Shown here in pieces: positions 29,194 through 38,587 of a stretch of DNA of 64,000 bases. Position numbers and translations under genes: made by a program. The first letter of the stretch is position 1; every line of letters starts with the position of its first letter. The notes beneath the pieces were generated by a model. That model saw only the letters and a program-made list of their open reading frames with translations, did no database searches and was not told the DNA's origin. Source of the DNA: Oribacterium sp. C9 (GTDB lineage: Bacteria; Bacillota; Clostridia; Lachnospirales; Lachnospiraceae); the NCBI RefSeq assembly GCF_002007235.1, contig NZ_MUHW01000017.1, positions 1 to 64,000 on the forward strand, given 5' to 3'.

Positions 29194-29832
29194 TCATTGT
29201 GAACACACCTGTTTTATATATTTCCTTTCAAACTCCCTTGTCACCTTTTTCAGGTTCTCTCTTGTTTCTTCACTGTCCGCCCCGCCATCAAACAACTGGA
29301 TGGAAAGCTGGAGAGGCGCAAAAAACTGCACTGCAAGGTTCCATGCACCAAGACCGGCGGCATCAGCATTTAACTGACCGTTTACGATCATTTCCCCGAA
29401 AAGATCCTTCGTATATTTCACAGGACCTATAGCGATAACATCCTGGTACAGCTTATTCATCTCGGGAGACTTGAACTGTTCTATCGTTATCATCCTTCTG
29501 AAGAGCTTCGCAAACTCATTCTCTGTCCAGAAGCTGTACTGCTCATTTACAAATTCACAGAGATCTCTAAACCCGGTTTCCTTATATGCTTCCGCATCAT
29601 CACTGTACTCTTTTACAGGTACACCGCTGGTTTCCGCCTGCTTCGCATCCAGTTCAAACATTTTGACAATTATGGCATCAAATATAGCCTGCTTGTTCTC
29701 ATAATGACGGTATAATGCTCCCTTCGTGATCCCAAGCTCCTGCGCTATCATACTTGTAGAAACCGCTTCAAAACCTCTCTCAGCGAACAATCTCAATGAT
29801 GTTAATATAATATCTTCTTTTGTTGTCTTCAT
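29194..29832 (-). CDS. TetR/AcrR-family regulator
   Basis: A 212-residue repressor with an N-terminal TetR helix-turn-helix (ILTSLRLFAERGFEAVSTSMIAQELGITKGALYRHYENKQAIFDAI) and a ligand domain with no specific signature. A long inverted repeat begins 12 bases upstream of the start and carries two TetR-type boxes, indicating autoregulation of this gene and the following GNAT gene. Confidence 0.93.
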   Translation of the reverse strand: MKTTKEDIILTSLRLFAERGFEAVSTSMIAQELGITKGALYRHYENKQAIFDAIIVKMFELDAKQAETSGVPVKEYSDDAEAYKETGFRDLCEFVNEQYSFWTENEFAKLFRRMITIEQFKSPEMNKLYQDVIAIGPVKYTKDLFGEMIVNGQLNADAAGLGAWNLAVQFFAPLQLSIQLFDGGADSEETRENLKKVTREFERKYIKQVCSQ

Positions 29833-29843
29833 ATAATCTTCTC

Positions 29844-29893
29844 AAAAATAAACGACCGTTTACATCTCTAATTGTAAACGGTCGTTTATTTTT
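29844..29893. promoter_or_regulatory. TetR operator: 20-bp perfect inverted repeat
   Basis: Arms 29844-29863 and 29874-29893 are perfectly complementary around a 10-base centre. Each arm contains a near-palindromic box, AAACGACCGTTT and AAACGGTCGTTT, as two operator boxes for a TetR dimer pair. A T-rich end could also allow terminator action. Confidence 0.75.
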
Positions 29894-29955
29894 TGCCAAT
29901 ACCTTTTCTTCTTGATTTCAGCCTATGATTTCTAAACAGGATCTCAGTCCTTGAA

Positions 29956-30231
29956 TTAAGCTAATGTGGAATAGTAGTTTGCTGCTCTTTCATATTCGCC
30001 ATCGTTCTCGATATATACGACGACAGGATTCTTTTCAGCATCCTCCTGAACCTCATACAGTACACACTTTTTTGTGTGATCAAGCTGGTTCTTCCCGATC
30101 AAAGGAAGCATGGCAAAGTACTCCTTTCCTTCGAAACAGAAATACTTATGTACACCATAATCCGCAGAAGTTCCATCTGCAAATTCCAGATTAACGATGA
30201 GATCATCAATTTTCTTTCCTCTAAAATCCAT
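29956..30231 (-). CDS. DUF1292 family protein
   Basis: A 91-residue acidic protein matching the DUF1292 pattern (LEFADGTSADYGVHKYF, then YFAMLPL and VVVYIENDGEYE near the C terminus). This family is common in Clostridia next to RNA-processing genes but has no proven role. It follows the TrmH gene by 2 bases and is translated from AAGGAG. Confidence 0.85.
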   Translation of the reverse strand: MDFRGKKIDDLIVNLEFADGTSADYGVHKYFCFEGKEYFAMLPLIGKNQLDHTKKCVLYEVQEDAEKNPVVVYIENDGEYERAANYYSTLA

Positions 30232-30233
30232 AT

Positions 30234-31112
30234 TTAACTCCTTTTTAATCCAAGCTGCCAGAACACCACTGCGCTGGCGGCGGCAACATTAAGAGAATCT
30301 ACCCCATGGGACATAGGGATCTTTACCACATAGTCACAGGTCGTTATTGTCTCGTCCATGAGGCCTTCCCCCTCTGTGCCGAGAATGATGGCAAGCTTTG
30401 GCTCCTTCATCAGTTCGGGGTGGTCAATGCTTACGGACCGGTCACGAAGTGCCATAGCCACAGTTTTAAATCCCATAGACTTAAGCAGTCCCATTCCTCT
30501 CTCAGGCCAGAATGGCGTTTCATTATGGTCATGTCCCTCTGAGGAGATATAAGTCCACGGAATCTGAAATACAGTTCCCATGCTGACTCTTGCAGCACGC
30601 CTGTACAAAGGATCACTGCAGCCTGATGTCAGAAGAACCGCATCTATATTTAGAGCTGCTGCTGAACGGAAGATAGCTCCCACGTTTGTGGGGTTCACAA
30701 CATTCTCAAGCACCGCTATACGGCAGAAATCCTTACAGAACTCCCTTGCATCGGGGAGCTTCTTTCTTTTCATGGCGCAGAGCACGCCTCTTGTAAGTTT
30801 GAAACCTGTTATCTGGGACAAAAGCTTCATGTCTCCGACATAAACAGGTGTATCACCGTTATTATCAGGCATCTTCCGAAGCTTCTCCCAAAGCTCTGAA
30901 GCCTCCCTGCTCTCTATGGTCTTATCCTCCACCAGTAAAGAAATGGGTTCATAGCCTGCATCCAGAGCCCTGAATATGACCTTGGGACTCTCTGCTATGA
31001 AAAGTCCGAGATCAGGTTCATTGTAATGTACGAGCTGATTTTCCTTGTACTGTGAAAAGATGGAAACATTGGCATCTTTAAGATCTGAAATAGGTATAAA
31101 GCGTAAATTCAT
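30234..31112 (-). CDS. TrmH/SpoU-family RNA 2'-O-methyltransferase
   Basis: A 292-residue SPOUT enzyme. A substrate-binding N-terminal part is followed by the knotted domain with motif 1 NPTNVGAIFRSAAAL, motif 2 AIILGTEGEGL and motif 3 IPMSHGVDSLNVAAASAV. It methylates a ribose in tRNA or rRNA using SAM; the target base cannot be read from the sequence. It starts 2 bases after the upstream membrane-protein stop and is followed 2 bases later by DUF1292, so the three are tightly coupled. Confidence 0.94.
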   Translation of the reverse strand: MNLRFIPISDLKDANVSIFSQYKENQLVHYNEPDLGLFIAESPKVIFRALDAGYEPISLLVEDKTIESREASELWEKLRKMPDNNGDTPVYVGDMKLLSQITGFKLTRGVLCAMKRKKLPDAREFCKDFCRIAVLENVVNPTNVGAIFRSAAALNIDAVLLTSGCSDPLYRRAARVSMGTVFQIPWTYISSEGHDHNETPFWPERGMGLLKSMGFKTVAMALRDRSVSIDHPELMKEPKLAIILGTEGEGLMDETITTCDYVVKIPMSHGVDSLNVAAASAVVFWQLGLKRS

Positions 31113-31114
31113 AG

Positions 31115-31591
31115 TTATTTTTTTAATGTCAATCCATGTAAAAATGAAATAAGTTCAGGTGAACAGTTTTCCTTGATCACGGTTAATGCCTGATTATTAC
31201 TCATAAAAAAATAGAAATTGGTTTTTGTTTCAAGTATCCTATAGAGGTCAGCATATGCAATAACAGAACTTCCTCTATCGGTAATGGCTTCAAACCGGTC
31301 TTCATCAAACTTAAACGTTGTAACCGTGTTTTGCAGGAATTTACTGGAACTGTAATTTCTTTTCACTCTGAATATCGTGATAATGTAAATACCTAATGGC
31401 AGCAAAATGGCAAATACAACTGATTCAATCGCCAATATGTTAAACCCATAATGAAATGAAGCCGCTGCAACTATCAGAAGCAATATATCAAGAATCGAAA
31501 CAAAACATACATAGGCTTTATGCATTTTAAATAATGTTGCAAACTGGTATTTTTTCAACTCTTCTATAGTCCATTTGGATCTCGTTTCCAT
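31115..31591 (-). CDS. YcxB-like membrane protein
   Basis: A 158-residue protein with two adjacent membrane helices (about 27-72) and a C-terminal beta-rich domain with KFDEDRFEAITDRGSSVIAYADLYRILET, the pattern of YcxB-like domains. Function is unknown. AGGGAG precedes the start. It heads a small operon with TrmH and DUF1292. Confidence 0.75.
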   Translation of the reverse strand: METRSKWTIEELKKYQFATLFKMHKAYVCFVSILDILLLIVAAASFHYGFNILAIESVVFAILLPLGIYIITIFRVKRNYSSSKFLQNTVTTFKFDEDRFEAITDRGSSVIAYADLYRILETKTNFYFFMSNNQALTVIKENCSPELISFLHGLTLKK

Positions 31592-31653
31592 ATTTGTGAA
31601 ACTCCCTTTCTGCTTCGAATTTTCAAAATTTTACCACATAGTATATCATAAAG

Positions 31654-31712
31654 AAAGACAGTGAATCGCTCCACTGTCTTTCGAAATCCATACATATTAC
31701 TGAATCTTTAAG
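31654..31712 (-). repeat. 43-bp dispersed repeat, copy 2, with adjoining hairpin
   Basis: 31670-31712 matches 21521-21563. The adjoining 31654-31663/31672-31681 forms a 10-base stem overlapping the repeat edge; it may terminate the flavoprotein gene transcript on the minus strand. Copy 1 lacks this stem. Confidence 0.6.
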
Positions 31713-31749
31713 TTTAAATTTCCATGTTTATATTTATGTGTATAACATA

Positions 31750-33558
31750 TCAAAGCTCAGCCAGATCTCTTCCTAGCAGGTAAGACAAAGTACCGCAAAC
31801 CGCACCTAAATTCTGTCCCGGCATTACGAAATTATATGTGTTTGCATAGAAGTCACCGGTCATGATGCCGGTATTGTATAATCCCTCGATAGGTTTATCA
31901 TTTTCATCACATACCTGCATCTTCTCATTAGTTCTTAATCCGCCACAAACAGTTAAAAATGTTGCGCCTGTGTTCTTTGATGCATAGTAAGGTCCTTCTA
32001 TCGGATACAATACTTCGGGATTTACATGATACTCTTCATCTAAACCGTTACGAGCGTACTGATCATAGCGCTTGATGGTTTCTATGCAATTTTTCTTATC
32101 TTCCTCCGACATATCAAACTGGTCTACCAGACCTTCGATTGTGTCAGAATGCATATAACGTGATTTCCACTGCTCTATATATTCCTCAGGTGTATATGCT
32201 TTAATTCCATTCTCCTCATCTATACAATGGCCAAATGGTTCCCATTCTTTTTGAGTGTATGCATAGTTCTCACCCCAGATACCGTAAGCAGTTCTTTCCG
32301 GTAACTGAAGCAGTGAGATAGCACCATAAGCAAAGTTGGTAACTTCATTTTGGAATCTGTTTCCATGGATATCTACGTTTAATCCCCAGAAGTTAGAAAT
32401 AACTGCATGTGCCGGTCCGCTGACACCTCCATTGATCATAGGAGCATTTGGAAATGTTTTTTGCCATGCAGCTCCAACCCATAATCCCATCTTCTGTCCA
32501 TCTCCCGGCATCAATCCATCATAGTCAAGACCGGAATCATAGTTTGTCTCTGTTTTCAGCTTGTCCTTAAAGATTTCATACGCCCAGGGGGAATACTTTG
32601 CCATCATATCATGATTTGTTGAGAAGTCACCTGTTGCCATTACTATGGCTTTTCTTCCAACATATTTTACATATGAACCATCTTTTCTTTGAGCAACTAC
32701 AGCACTTACTCTTCCTGTATTGTTATTTTCACGGATCAGATATTTGGCAACGGTTTCATACTCAATTGTTCCGTGCAGATCATCTGTTATGGTGTCCGCA
32801 TAGGCCTGTGCCTGCATCGGAGCTCCAAATAAAGCACCAAAAGGCTGTTCATCATTATAGAAATTATGAGAAGCATGAGGTACTGTTAAAGTTCCGTCCG
32901 GATCCCAGTATCCCGGCTCCAAAGATGCTTTTAATCCTTTCGCAGCCATCTTATCAATAGTCCAGTCAATAGACTCAGCGGAATTATTGATCCATCTTTC
33001 CCACTTCTTCTTATCCATGAAGTAAGTTCCGGCGGTTTGCTCAGCCTTAACAATTTCTCTTGCGATTTCAGGATCGTACTTAACCCCTTTAGATTTCTGA
33101 TATTTACTGCCGATAGCATGATTGCTTCCACCACGAGAATAAGGACGTGTTGAAGCACTGAACATATAGCAGTCAGCACCCTTTTCCATGGCGCTGCACA
33201 TAGTTACCAGGCCGGCCATTCCGGCACCTATGATGATGATATCATGTGTAATAGTTTCTTTGATTTCTGAATCCGGAACCGGTTCAGGCGGAATTTCGAA
33301 GCTCCATTTTGTTTGATTGTAGTTCTTTGCATTCAAAACAAAATCACCGGGTTCTGAAGCCGGTACTGACTTCTCAGCTGCTGTTGTTTCCGGACTTTGA
33401 GAAGACTCAGATTTTACAGATTCCCCTGATTCTGAAGGTCTGCTTTCTGCTTCAGGAATATCACCGACACAAGCGCTCAAAAAACTGCTGGCTGCAAGTC
33501 CTGCAGCACCGGCAGCCGCACCCTTTAGGAATTCTCTTCTTGATAAGTTTTTAGACAT
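31750..33558 (-). CDS. Tat-exported FAD-dependent reductase (fumarate reductase-like)
   Basis: A 602-residue flavoprotein. The N terminus has a twin-arginine motif (SRREFLKG) and a lipobox-like LSAC, so it is exported folded and possibly lipid-anchored. The FAD loop is IIIGAGMAGLVTMCSAMEKG near residue 90, and the C-terminal NTGIMTGDFYANTYNFVMPGQNLG binds FAD. The fold resembles the catalytic subunit of soluble fumarate/urocanate reductases, but no FMN-binding domain or heme motif is present, so it needs a separate electron donor. The substrate is unknown. It lies next to a LysR regulator on the same strand. Confidence 0.88.
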   Translation of the reverse strand: MSKNLSRREFLKGAAAGAAGLAASSFLSACVGDIPEAESRPSESGESVKSESSQSPETTAAEKSVPASEPGDFVLNAKNYNQTKWSFEIPPEPVPDSEIKETITHDIIIIGAGMAGLVTMCSAMEKGADCYMFSASTRPYSRGGSNHAIGSKYQKSKGVKYDPEIAREIVKAEQTAGTYFMDKKKWERWINNSAESIDWTIDKMAAKGLKASLEPGYWDPDGTLTVPHASHNFYNDEQPFGALFGAPMQAQAYADTITDDLHGTIEYETVAKYLIRENNNTGRVSAVVAQRKDGSYVKYVGRKAIVMATGDFSTNHDMMAKYSPWAYEIFKDKLKTETNYDSGLDYDGLMPGDGQKMGLWVGAAWQKTFPNAPMINGGVSGPAHAVISNFWGLNVDIHGNRFQNEVTNFAYGAISLLQLPERTAYGIWGENYAYTQKEWEPFGHCIDEENGIKAYTPEEYIEQWKSRYMHSDTIEGLVDQFDMSEEDKKNCIETIKRYDQYARNGLDEEYHVNPEVLYPIEGPYYASKNTGATFLTVCGGLRTNEKMQVCDENDKPIEGLYNTGIMTGDFYANTYNFVMPGQNLGAVCGTLSYLLGRDLAEL

Positions 33559-33673
33559 GTGTTCCGCTCCCTCCTATAATTTAACATCTGATTAAATTAT
33601 AAGAGTACAGATTTAGCTTGAGTAGCAAATAGTAGCTTCTCCGCCGCAACCAAAAGTTGACAGATTATAAAAT

Positions 33674-34540
33674 TCACACGGCTTCCTTTAGTTTATTTAT
33701 CAAAGCTACACATAATGTTTTTTTCAGCGGATTCATCAGCACATCTTCTCTTACGATCGCTTTTGTTCCAAAAACATTTCCTGAGTTACTTTCCACAGGA
33801 AGGTAAACTATATCTTTTACAAAACTGGTGACAGCTATCCTGGGAAGCGGAAATACAGCCTTGTTTTCGTAAATTAACGAATATATCATCAGCATGTCAT
33901 CCATGACACAGCCATCTTCTTTTGAAAAATATTTCATGAATAAATTTTTCGGATATCCGTCAGAATAATAAACAAACTTTGATCCCTTCAGATCTTCAGC
34001 AGTCACTGATTTCTTTACGGATAATGGATTATTTTTTGACATCGCAACATATGGTTCGTACATAGTTACCGTATCAAATATATTTTTCGAATTGTTCTGA
34101 TCATTCCAGGTGATTATCAAATCAACTTCTCTTTTTGAAAAGAGATCATGTGCTCTGGCATCCTTACAAACAGTCACATTTAATAGACAATTTTTATATT
34201 TACTCTCAAACTCATCTATTTTTCTTTGATAGAATGATTGCAGTGTTTCCGGTATACAAATATCTAACGGTGTTCTTGTCACATCACATGATCTCATTTC
34301 CGAAGATAAGGAATCAAAAGCCTCAACGATCTTCTCTGCTTTGGAATAAAACTTCATTCCGGCTTCACTAAGTTCCATTCCTTCGTTAGAACGAAGAAAC
34401 AGATCATGATTGATGGATTTTTCCAGATTCTGGATACTCTTACTGATGCATTGCCTGCTTACAAATAGTGCATCAGCCGCATTCTGAACCGACCGATGTT
34501 TAGCTACTTCTACAAAGTATCTAAGCTGTTTAATATCCAT
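33674..34540 (-). CDS. LysR-family transcriptional regulator
   Basis: A 288-residue regulator with the N-terminal LysR winged helix (MDIKQLRYFVEVAKHRSVQNAADALFVSRQCISKSIQNLE) and an effector domain. It sits between the exported flavoprotein (same strand, 115 bases) and a divergent radical SAM gene, and probably controls one or both. Confidence 0.93.
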   Translation of the reverse strand: MDIKQLRYFVEVAKHRSVQNAADALFVSRQCISKSIQNLEKSINHDLFLRSNEGMELSEAGMKFYSKAEKIVEAFDSLSSEMRSCDVTRTPLDICIPETLQSFYQRKIDEFESKYKNCLLNVTVCKDARAHDLFSKREVDLIITWNDQNNSKNIFDTVTMYEPYVAMSKNNPLSVKKSVTAEDLKGSKFVYYSDGYPKNLFMKYFSKEDGCVMDDMLMIYSLIYENKAVFPLPRIAVTSFVKDIVYLPVESNSGNVFGTKAIVREDVLMNPLKKTLCVALINKLKEAV

Positions 34541-34640
34541 GACACTCCCGCCCCGTCATTTGTGTATATTGATTATATTTTACCAAGTTGAAAAGCATAA
34601 TTAAATATATTATTCTTTTCATATTGAGAGAAGGTGTGAG

Positions 34641-35567
34641 ATGAGAGATCTTAGATTATATATAAACATTCCCTACTGTACCAACAACTGTATTTTCTGT
34701 GATATCAGGAATCACATGGTAGAAGACTGTCAAAGAGAAGCTTTCTATAAAGCCATCATAAAGGAAATAGAAAGCTTTGATGAAAACTATAAGCATGATT
34801 ATATAGTTAAAAGCATCTACTTTGGCGGAGGTGTACCTGGTTCAATCAGACCAAACGTCATTGAAGAAATATTATCAAATATAAAATGTCAGTTTACTGT
34901 CAGCAGCGATGCAGAGATAAGCTTAAAGGTTTTCCCCGGAAAATTAAATGACAATTATTTCCCGGTATATATAGAAAAGGGAATCAACAGAATCAGTATT
35001 GACTATTTGACTAATAGTTTCTTCCTGCATAATTTCTTAGGTCATAAGAAAACGGACAATGCCATGGACAGGACATTACCCGTTTTTCTGAAGAATCACT
35101 TTGAAAATGTAAACTATGACTTAGGTATAGGACTACCGGGACAAAATGAAGCTAATCTGGAGGAAGAGATACATACTCTTTGTGATTTTCATGACGCAAA
35201 AGAGATAACTCTTCATCCCTTAAAAATTGAAAAAGATTCTGCGATTGAAAAGCTTTATGATGAACACCCGGAGTATCTGAAAAACTCAAACAGATTTCTG
35301 CCGGATATCCAAAGATCCTATAAGTACGTGAAAGAAAAGCTTGAAGAAAGAGGGTACACGGAATATTTACCTTATTGTTTCGGTTTAGAAGGTTTTGAGT
35401 GTCTGGATTTTAAATTACGAAAAAAGAACACTGATGTTATCGGCATCGGGCCTAATGCCTTTTCCTGTGTGGATGGAATCACATATTCCAATATCAATGA
35501 CCTGAATGTATATCTGGAAAACAGTGATAATTTCGAATTGATCGCTACTGATATCAAAGAAGTCTGA
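34641..35567 (+). CDS. HemW-like radical SAM protein
   Basis: A 308-residue radical SAM enzyme. The cluster motif CTNNCIFC (Cys-x3-Cys-x2-Cys) follows the LYINIPYC opening typical of HemN/HemW proteins, and GGGVPG replaces the usual GGGTPS. It is about 70 residues shorter than HemW and lacks most of the C-terminal HemN domain. A true coproporphyrinogen oxidase is therefore unlikely; a heme-chaperone-like or novel role is possible. It is divergent from the LysR gene that also neighbours an exported flavoprotein. Confidence 0.82.
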   Translation: MRDLRLYINIPYCTNNCIFCDIRNHMVEDCQREAFYKAIIKEIESFDENYKHDYIVKSIYFGGGVPGSIRPNVIEEILSNIKCQFTVSSDAEISLKVFPGKLNDNYFPVYIEKGINRISIDYLTNSFFLHNFLGHKKTDNAMDRTLPVFLKNHFENVNYDLGIGLPGQNEANLEEEIHTLCDFHDAKEITLHPLKIEKDSAIEKLYDEHPEYLKNSNRFLPDIQRSYKYVKEKLEERGYTEYLPYCFGLEGFECLDFKLRKKNTDVIGIGPNAFSCVDGITYSNINDLNVYLENSDNFELIATDIKEV

Positions 35568-35724
35568 TATATGTGAGCAGTTCACTTTGAAACTCTGACA
35601 GCCTGTTATGTGTCTTTTCATATTCTTCTGCATCAAATCATCTGCATCAGAGGTTGATATTTTTCCCATCAGTATGCGGGCGCTTCCAGGCTTTAGACCG
35701 GTATAAAAATGCTCCTTTAGTACA

Positions 35725-35764
35725 AAATCTCCCCAACGGCAAAAGCCGGCAGGGAGATTTTTTT
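35725..35764. terminator. Bidirectional terminator
   Basis: Nine-base outer arms (35725-35733/35752-35760) enclose a second small GC hairpin, with seven T on the plus strand. It lies between the radical SAM gene and a converging small membrane-protein gene. Confidence 0.8.
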
Positions 35765-35793
35765 ACTTAATTTATGTTGCAAATTGTCTGATA

Positions 35794-35988
35794 TCAGAAA
35801 TTGATAAATCCGGCGATTATGAAATCTACGGCACAGAGAAAATAGCCTATACGTCTCCAGATCTGCTCACGATAACTCCATTTATTGTCAGGCTCTATGC
35901 GCTGTCTTTTTGCGAACTCCAGCTTCGCCTGAAGAAGACTTCCAAGTCCTGCTATAAGAATTATCAGCATTATTATAAATCGTAACAT
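35794..35988 (-). CDS. Small two-helix membrane protein
   Basis: A 64-residue protein with hydrophobic helices at about residues 3-20 and 46-63 and a basic loop between. A strong AGGAGG precedes the start, and a terminator lies beyond the stop, so it is likely a real single-gene unit. I do not recognise a family. Confidence 0.65.
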   Translation of the reverse strand: MLRFIIMLIILIAGLGSLLQAKLEFAKRQRIEPDNKWSYREQIWRRIGYFLCAVDFIIAGFINF

Positions 35989-36109
35989 ACCATTTCCTCC
36001 TGTGTTAAGTCACCCTGTTCTTTGCTGCTCCATAATACCTTAGCTGTTGGCGTTTATTCCGGTATCTTCTTTACCGGCAGAAAACATCGGAGAAGCAGGT
36101 GACCAAAAT

Positions 36110-37018
36110 TCAACCCGTTTTCTTCAGTACCACTATCTCTTCCTTTTCGGCGAGATACTCGCCATATCCGTACCTGTCAGCCGAACCTATCATGTCTATG
36201 TAATCCATGACAAATCTCTTTACTGCAGCCTCAGCCGCCGCCATGATCTCCAGATAGTTCGCCTTCGGATTCTCAGCCCATTTCGCCTTCATGGCATCCT
36301 CTGCCGCATGAAAGGCATCGGTGCAGACATTGATCTTATTGATGCCGCACTCCACGGCTTTTCTGATGTTTTCCTCACCGGAACCTGAACCTCCATGAAG
36401 CACCAGCGGCATCCTGAGTTCAGCCTTCAGCTCCTTAAGCCTTTCAAAATCAAGTCTCGGAGTCATACCCTTCGGATAATCCCCATGTGCGGTGCCTATG
36501 GCAACCGCAAGGGCATCCACTCCTGTACGGTCAACATAGTCCCTGGCCTGAGCTACATTGGTATAGAGATCCACCTTTCCGTCATCACCCTGAAAGGCCT
36601 GTCCCACATGACCGAGCTCGCCTTCAACTGCGATTCCCTTTGCATGAGCAAGGGCAACGATATTTGCCACCCGGCTCACATTCTCCTCATAGGGAAGGGC
36701 TGAACAGTCGATCATCACCGAAGTGAATCCGTATCGTATGGCCGAAATTTCATCTTCGAACTTTGAACCGTGGTCCAGGTTCAATGCTACCGGCACGTCA
36801 GCTCTCTCTGCCATTTCACGTATCATAGGCACCATTTCAGTGGGATGCGCCAGCTTCTTCATCTGACCTACACCTAAGTTAATGATTATGGGTGAATGTT
36901 TCTCCTGAGCGGCTTCGATGACAGCCCTCGCCATCTCCATATTTACACTGTTTACCGCCATTACCGCGTAATTGTAGACATTGGCATGCTCCAGTATATC
37001 TTTCATAGAAACGAACAT
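36110..37018 (-). CDS. Class II fructose-bisphosphate/ketose aldolase
   Basis: A 302-residue metal-dependent aldolase of the Fba/GatY/KbaY family. It shows the zinc-ligand motif LNLDHGS, GEL near the middle, GTAHGDYP, and the phosphate-binding PLVLHGGSGSG. It cleaves a ketose bisphosphate to dihydroxyacetone phosphate plus an aldehyde. It is the last gene of a fructose-type PTS operon, which suggests the imported sugar is phosphorylated at C1 and then needs a second phosphate before cleavage. The exact ketose is not readable. Confidence 0.92.
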   Translation of the reverse strand: MFVSMKDILEHANVYNYAVMAVNSVNMEMARAVIEAAQEKHSPIIINLGVGQMKKLAHPTEMVPMIREMAERADVPVALNLDHGSKFEDEISAIRYGFTSVMIDCSALPYEENVSRVANIVALAHAKGIAVEGELGHVGQAFQGDDGKVDLYTNVAQARDYVDRTGVDALAVAIGTAHGDYPKGMTPRLDFERLKELKAELRMPLVLHGGSGSGEENIRKAVECGINKINVCTDAFHAAEDAMKAKWAENPKANYLEIMAAAEAAVKRFVMDYIDMIGSADRYGYGEYLAEKEEIVVLKKTG

Positions 37019-37036
37019 AATTTAACCTCTATATCA

Positions 37037-38152
37037 TCATACATTGATGGCGATCTCAAGCTCGTCGTTGACCTCTTCTTCCTTAACCGCCTCTTCTGAA
37101 GCAGGCTTTCTGAGGAAAGCATAGGATACAGCAGTAACAGCAGAACCTATGATAAGTGCAAGAACGAACATGTACCATCTCTCAGTCACTGGAAGGATGA
37201 AAACTCCTCCATGAGCCGCAGGTGTATGGCAGCCCCACGCCATGGCAAGACCTGATGCGATAGCTGAACCGATCATAGATGAAGGGATGACTCTCAGAGG
37301 ATCATTGGCTGCAAATGGCAAAACACCTTCTGTTATGAAGCAGAGTCCCATAGGAATCATCGAAAGACCTGCATTTCTTTCCTCTTCTGTAAACTTTTTC
37401 TTTGCGATAAGTGTAGCGATACCGATACCTATAGGAGGTGTCATACCACCGATGATCTTTGCAGACTCAGCTGCGGATCCGATGCCTTCAGGGTTGTCAG
37501 CGAACAAGGCATTGGCAGCCATGGAAGCTGTCTTGTTGATAGGACCGCCCATATCGAAGCCCATGCATCCACCGATAACTGCGCCGATGATGAAGAGAGA
37601 ACCGTTTGAAAGTGACTGGATCCACATCTGGATAGCTGTCATTGCAGCTGCCATCGGATGGCATACCACCATGAAGAAAAACATACCTGCCAGGAAGGTG
37701 GAAAGCACCGGAATGATCATTACCGGCTTAAGACTTTCCAGAACCTTGGGAAGCTTCCACTTCTTCATCCAGTTGACTATGAAGCCTACGATGAAGGCCA
37801 TGAGCATACCGCCCAGAAAACCGGCCTTCGCCTGATTCGCCACATAACCCATTACAAAGGCAGGAACGATGCCGGGACGATCAGCCATGGAATAGGCAAT
37901 TCCCGCAGCCATAACAGGAACCGCAAAGCTCATGGCGAAATCTGAAAGCTTACTGATAGCCCACCAAAACTCTGTCCATGTGAAGGCATTCAGATTTGAG
38001 AATGCCGTAGCCCCTGCCTCAGGTCCCAGACTTCCGATATTGTAGGTTCCGAAGAGCTTTGCAAAAGCTCCCAGCATACCGCCTGCCACTACCATCGGAA
38101 TCATGTAAGAAATACCAGTCATCAAATGTTTCTTCAATTCCTTAATACTCAT
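37037..38152 (-). CDS. PTS fructose-family EIIC membrane component
   Basis: A 371-residue permease with 9-10 helices and fructose EIIC signatures (MTGISYMIPMVVAGG near the N terminus, GFDMGGPINKTA in the middle, then GGMTPPIGIG). It carries the sugar across the membrane during phosphorylation. AGGGGAAG precedes the start. It lies between EIIB and the aldolase in one operon. Confidence 0.95.
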   Translation of the reverse strand: MSIKELKKHLMTGISYMIPMVVAGGMLGAFAKLFGTYNIGSLGPEAGATAFSNLNAFTWTEFWWAISKLSDFAMSFAVPVMAAGIAYSMADRPGIVPAFVMGYVANQAKAGFLGGMLMAFIVGFIVNWMKKWKLPKVLESLKPVMIIPVLSTFLAGMFFFMVVCHPMAAAMTAIQMWIQSLSNGSLFIIGAVIGGCMGFDMGGPINKTASMAANALFADNPEGIGSAAESAKIIGGMTPPIGIGIATLIAKKKFTEEERNAGLSMIPMGLCFITEGVLPFAANDPLRVIPSSMIGSAIASGLAMAWGCHTPAAHGGVFILPVTERWYMFVLALIIGSAVTAVSYAFLRKPASEEAVKEEEVNDELEIAINV

Positions 38153-38241
38153 TTTTTACTTCCCCTTCCATTAATGTATTTTTGTGTTCAGTCCTCTTTC
38201 ACAGAAAAGACTGAATCAATTGTTAATTTATCCTTCGACTT

Positions 38242-38553
38242 TTACTTTGCCAGCTTCTTCTGAATAGTCGCTATCAGACTTTTCGGACTCTTCATCGCCA
38301 CACTGATAGGAATGTCCACAGTGGGCTTTCCCTTGAACCGTTCCAGACCATGCACCTGAATGTCATGAGCCACTATCACAACATCCGCCTCTGCGATGTC
38401 CTGCGCCGTGAGACCATTCTGCACTCCCACAGTACCCTGGGTCTCGATCTTACACTTGTTGCCCGCCTCTTCCGCTGCCTTTTGGATCTTTTCAGCAACG
38501 ATGTAGGTATGTGCTATACCCGCTGTGCAGGCGGTAATGCCTACGATATTCAC
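38242..38553 (-). CDS. PTS fructose-family EIIB component
   Basis: A 103-residue protein with the phospho-Cys loop ITACTAGIAHTYIVAEKI (Cys9). It passes phosphate from EIIA to the sugar. GGGAGGTG precedes the start. It is a separate gene, whereas many fructose PTS fuse EIIB to EIIC. Confidence 0.95.
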   Translation of the reverse strand: MNIVGITACTAGIAHTYIVAEKIQKAAEEAGNKCKIETQGTVGVQNGLTAQDIAEADVVIVAHDIQVHGLERFKGKPTVDIPISVAMKSPKSLIATIQKKLAK

Positions 38554-38587
38554 ATCTTCACCTCCCTTTTCTTTTTTTTTTTAACTA

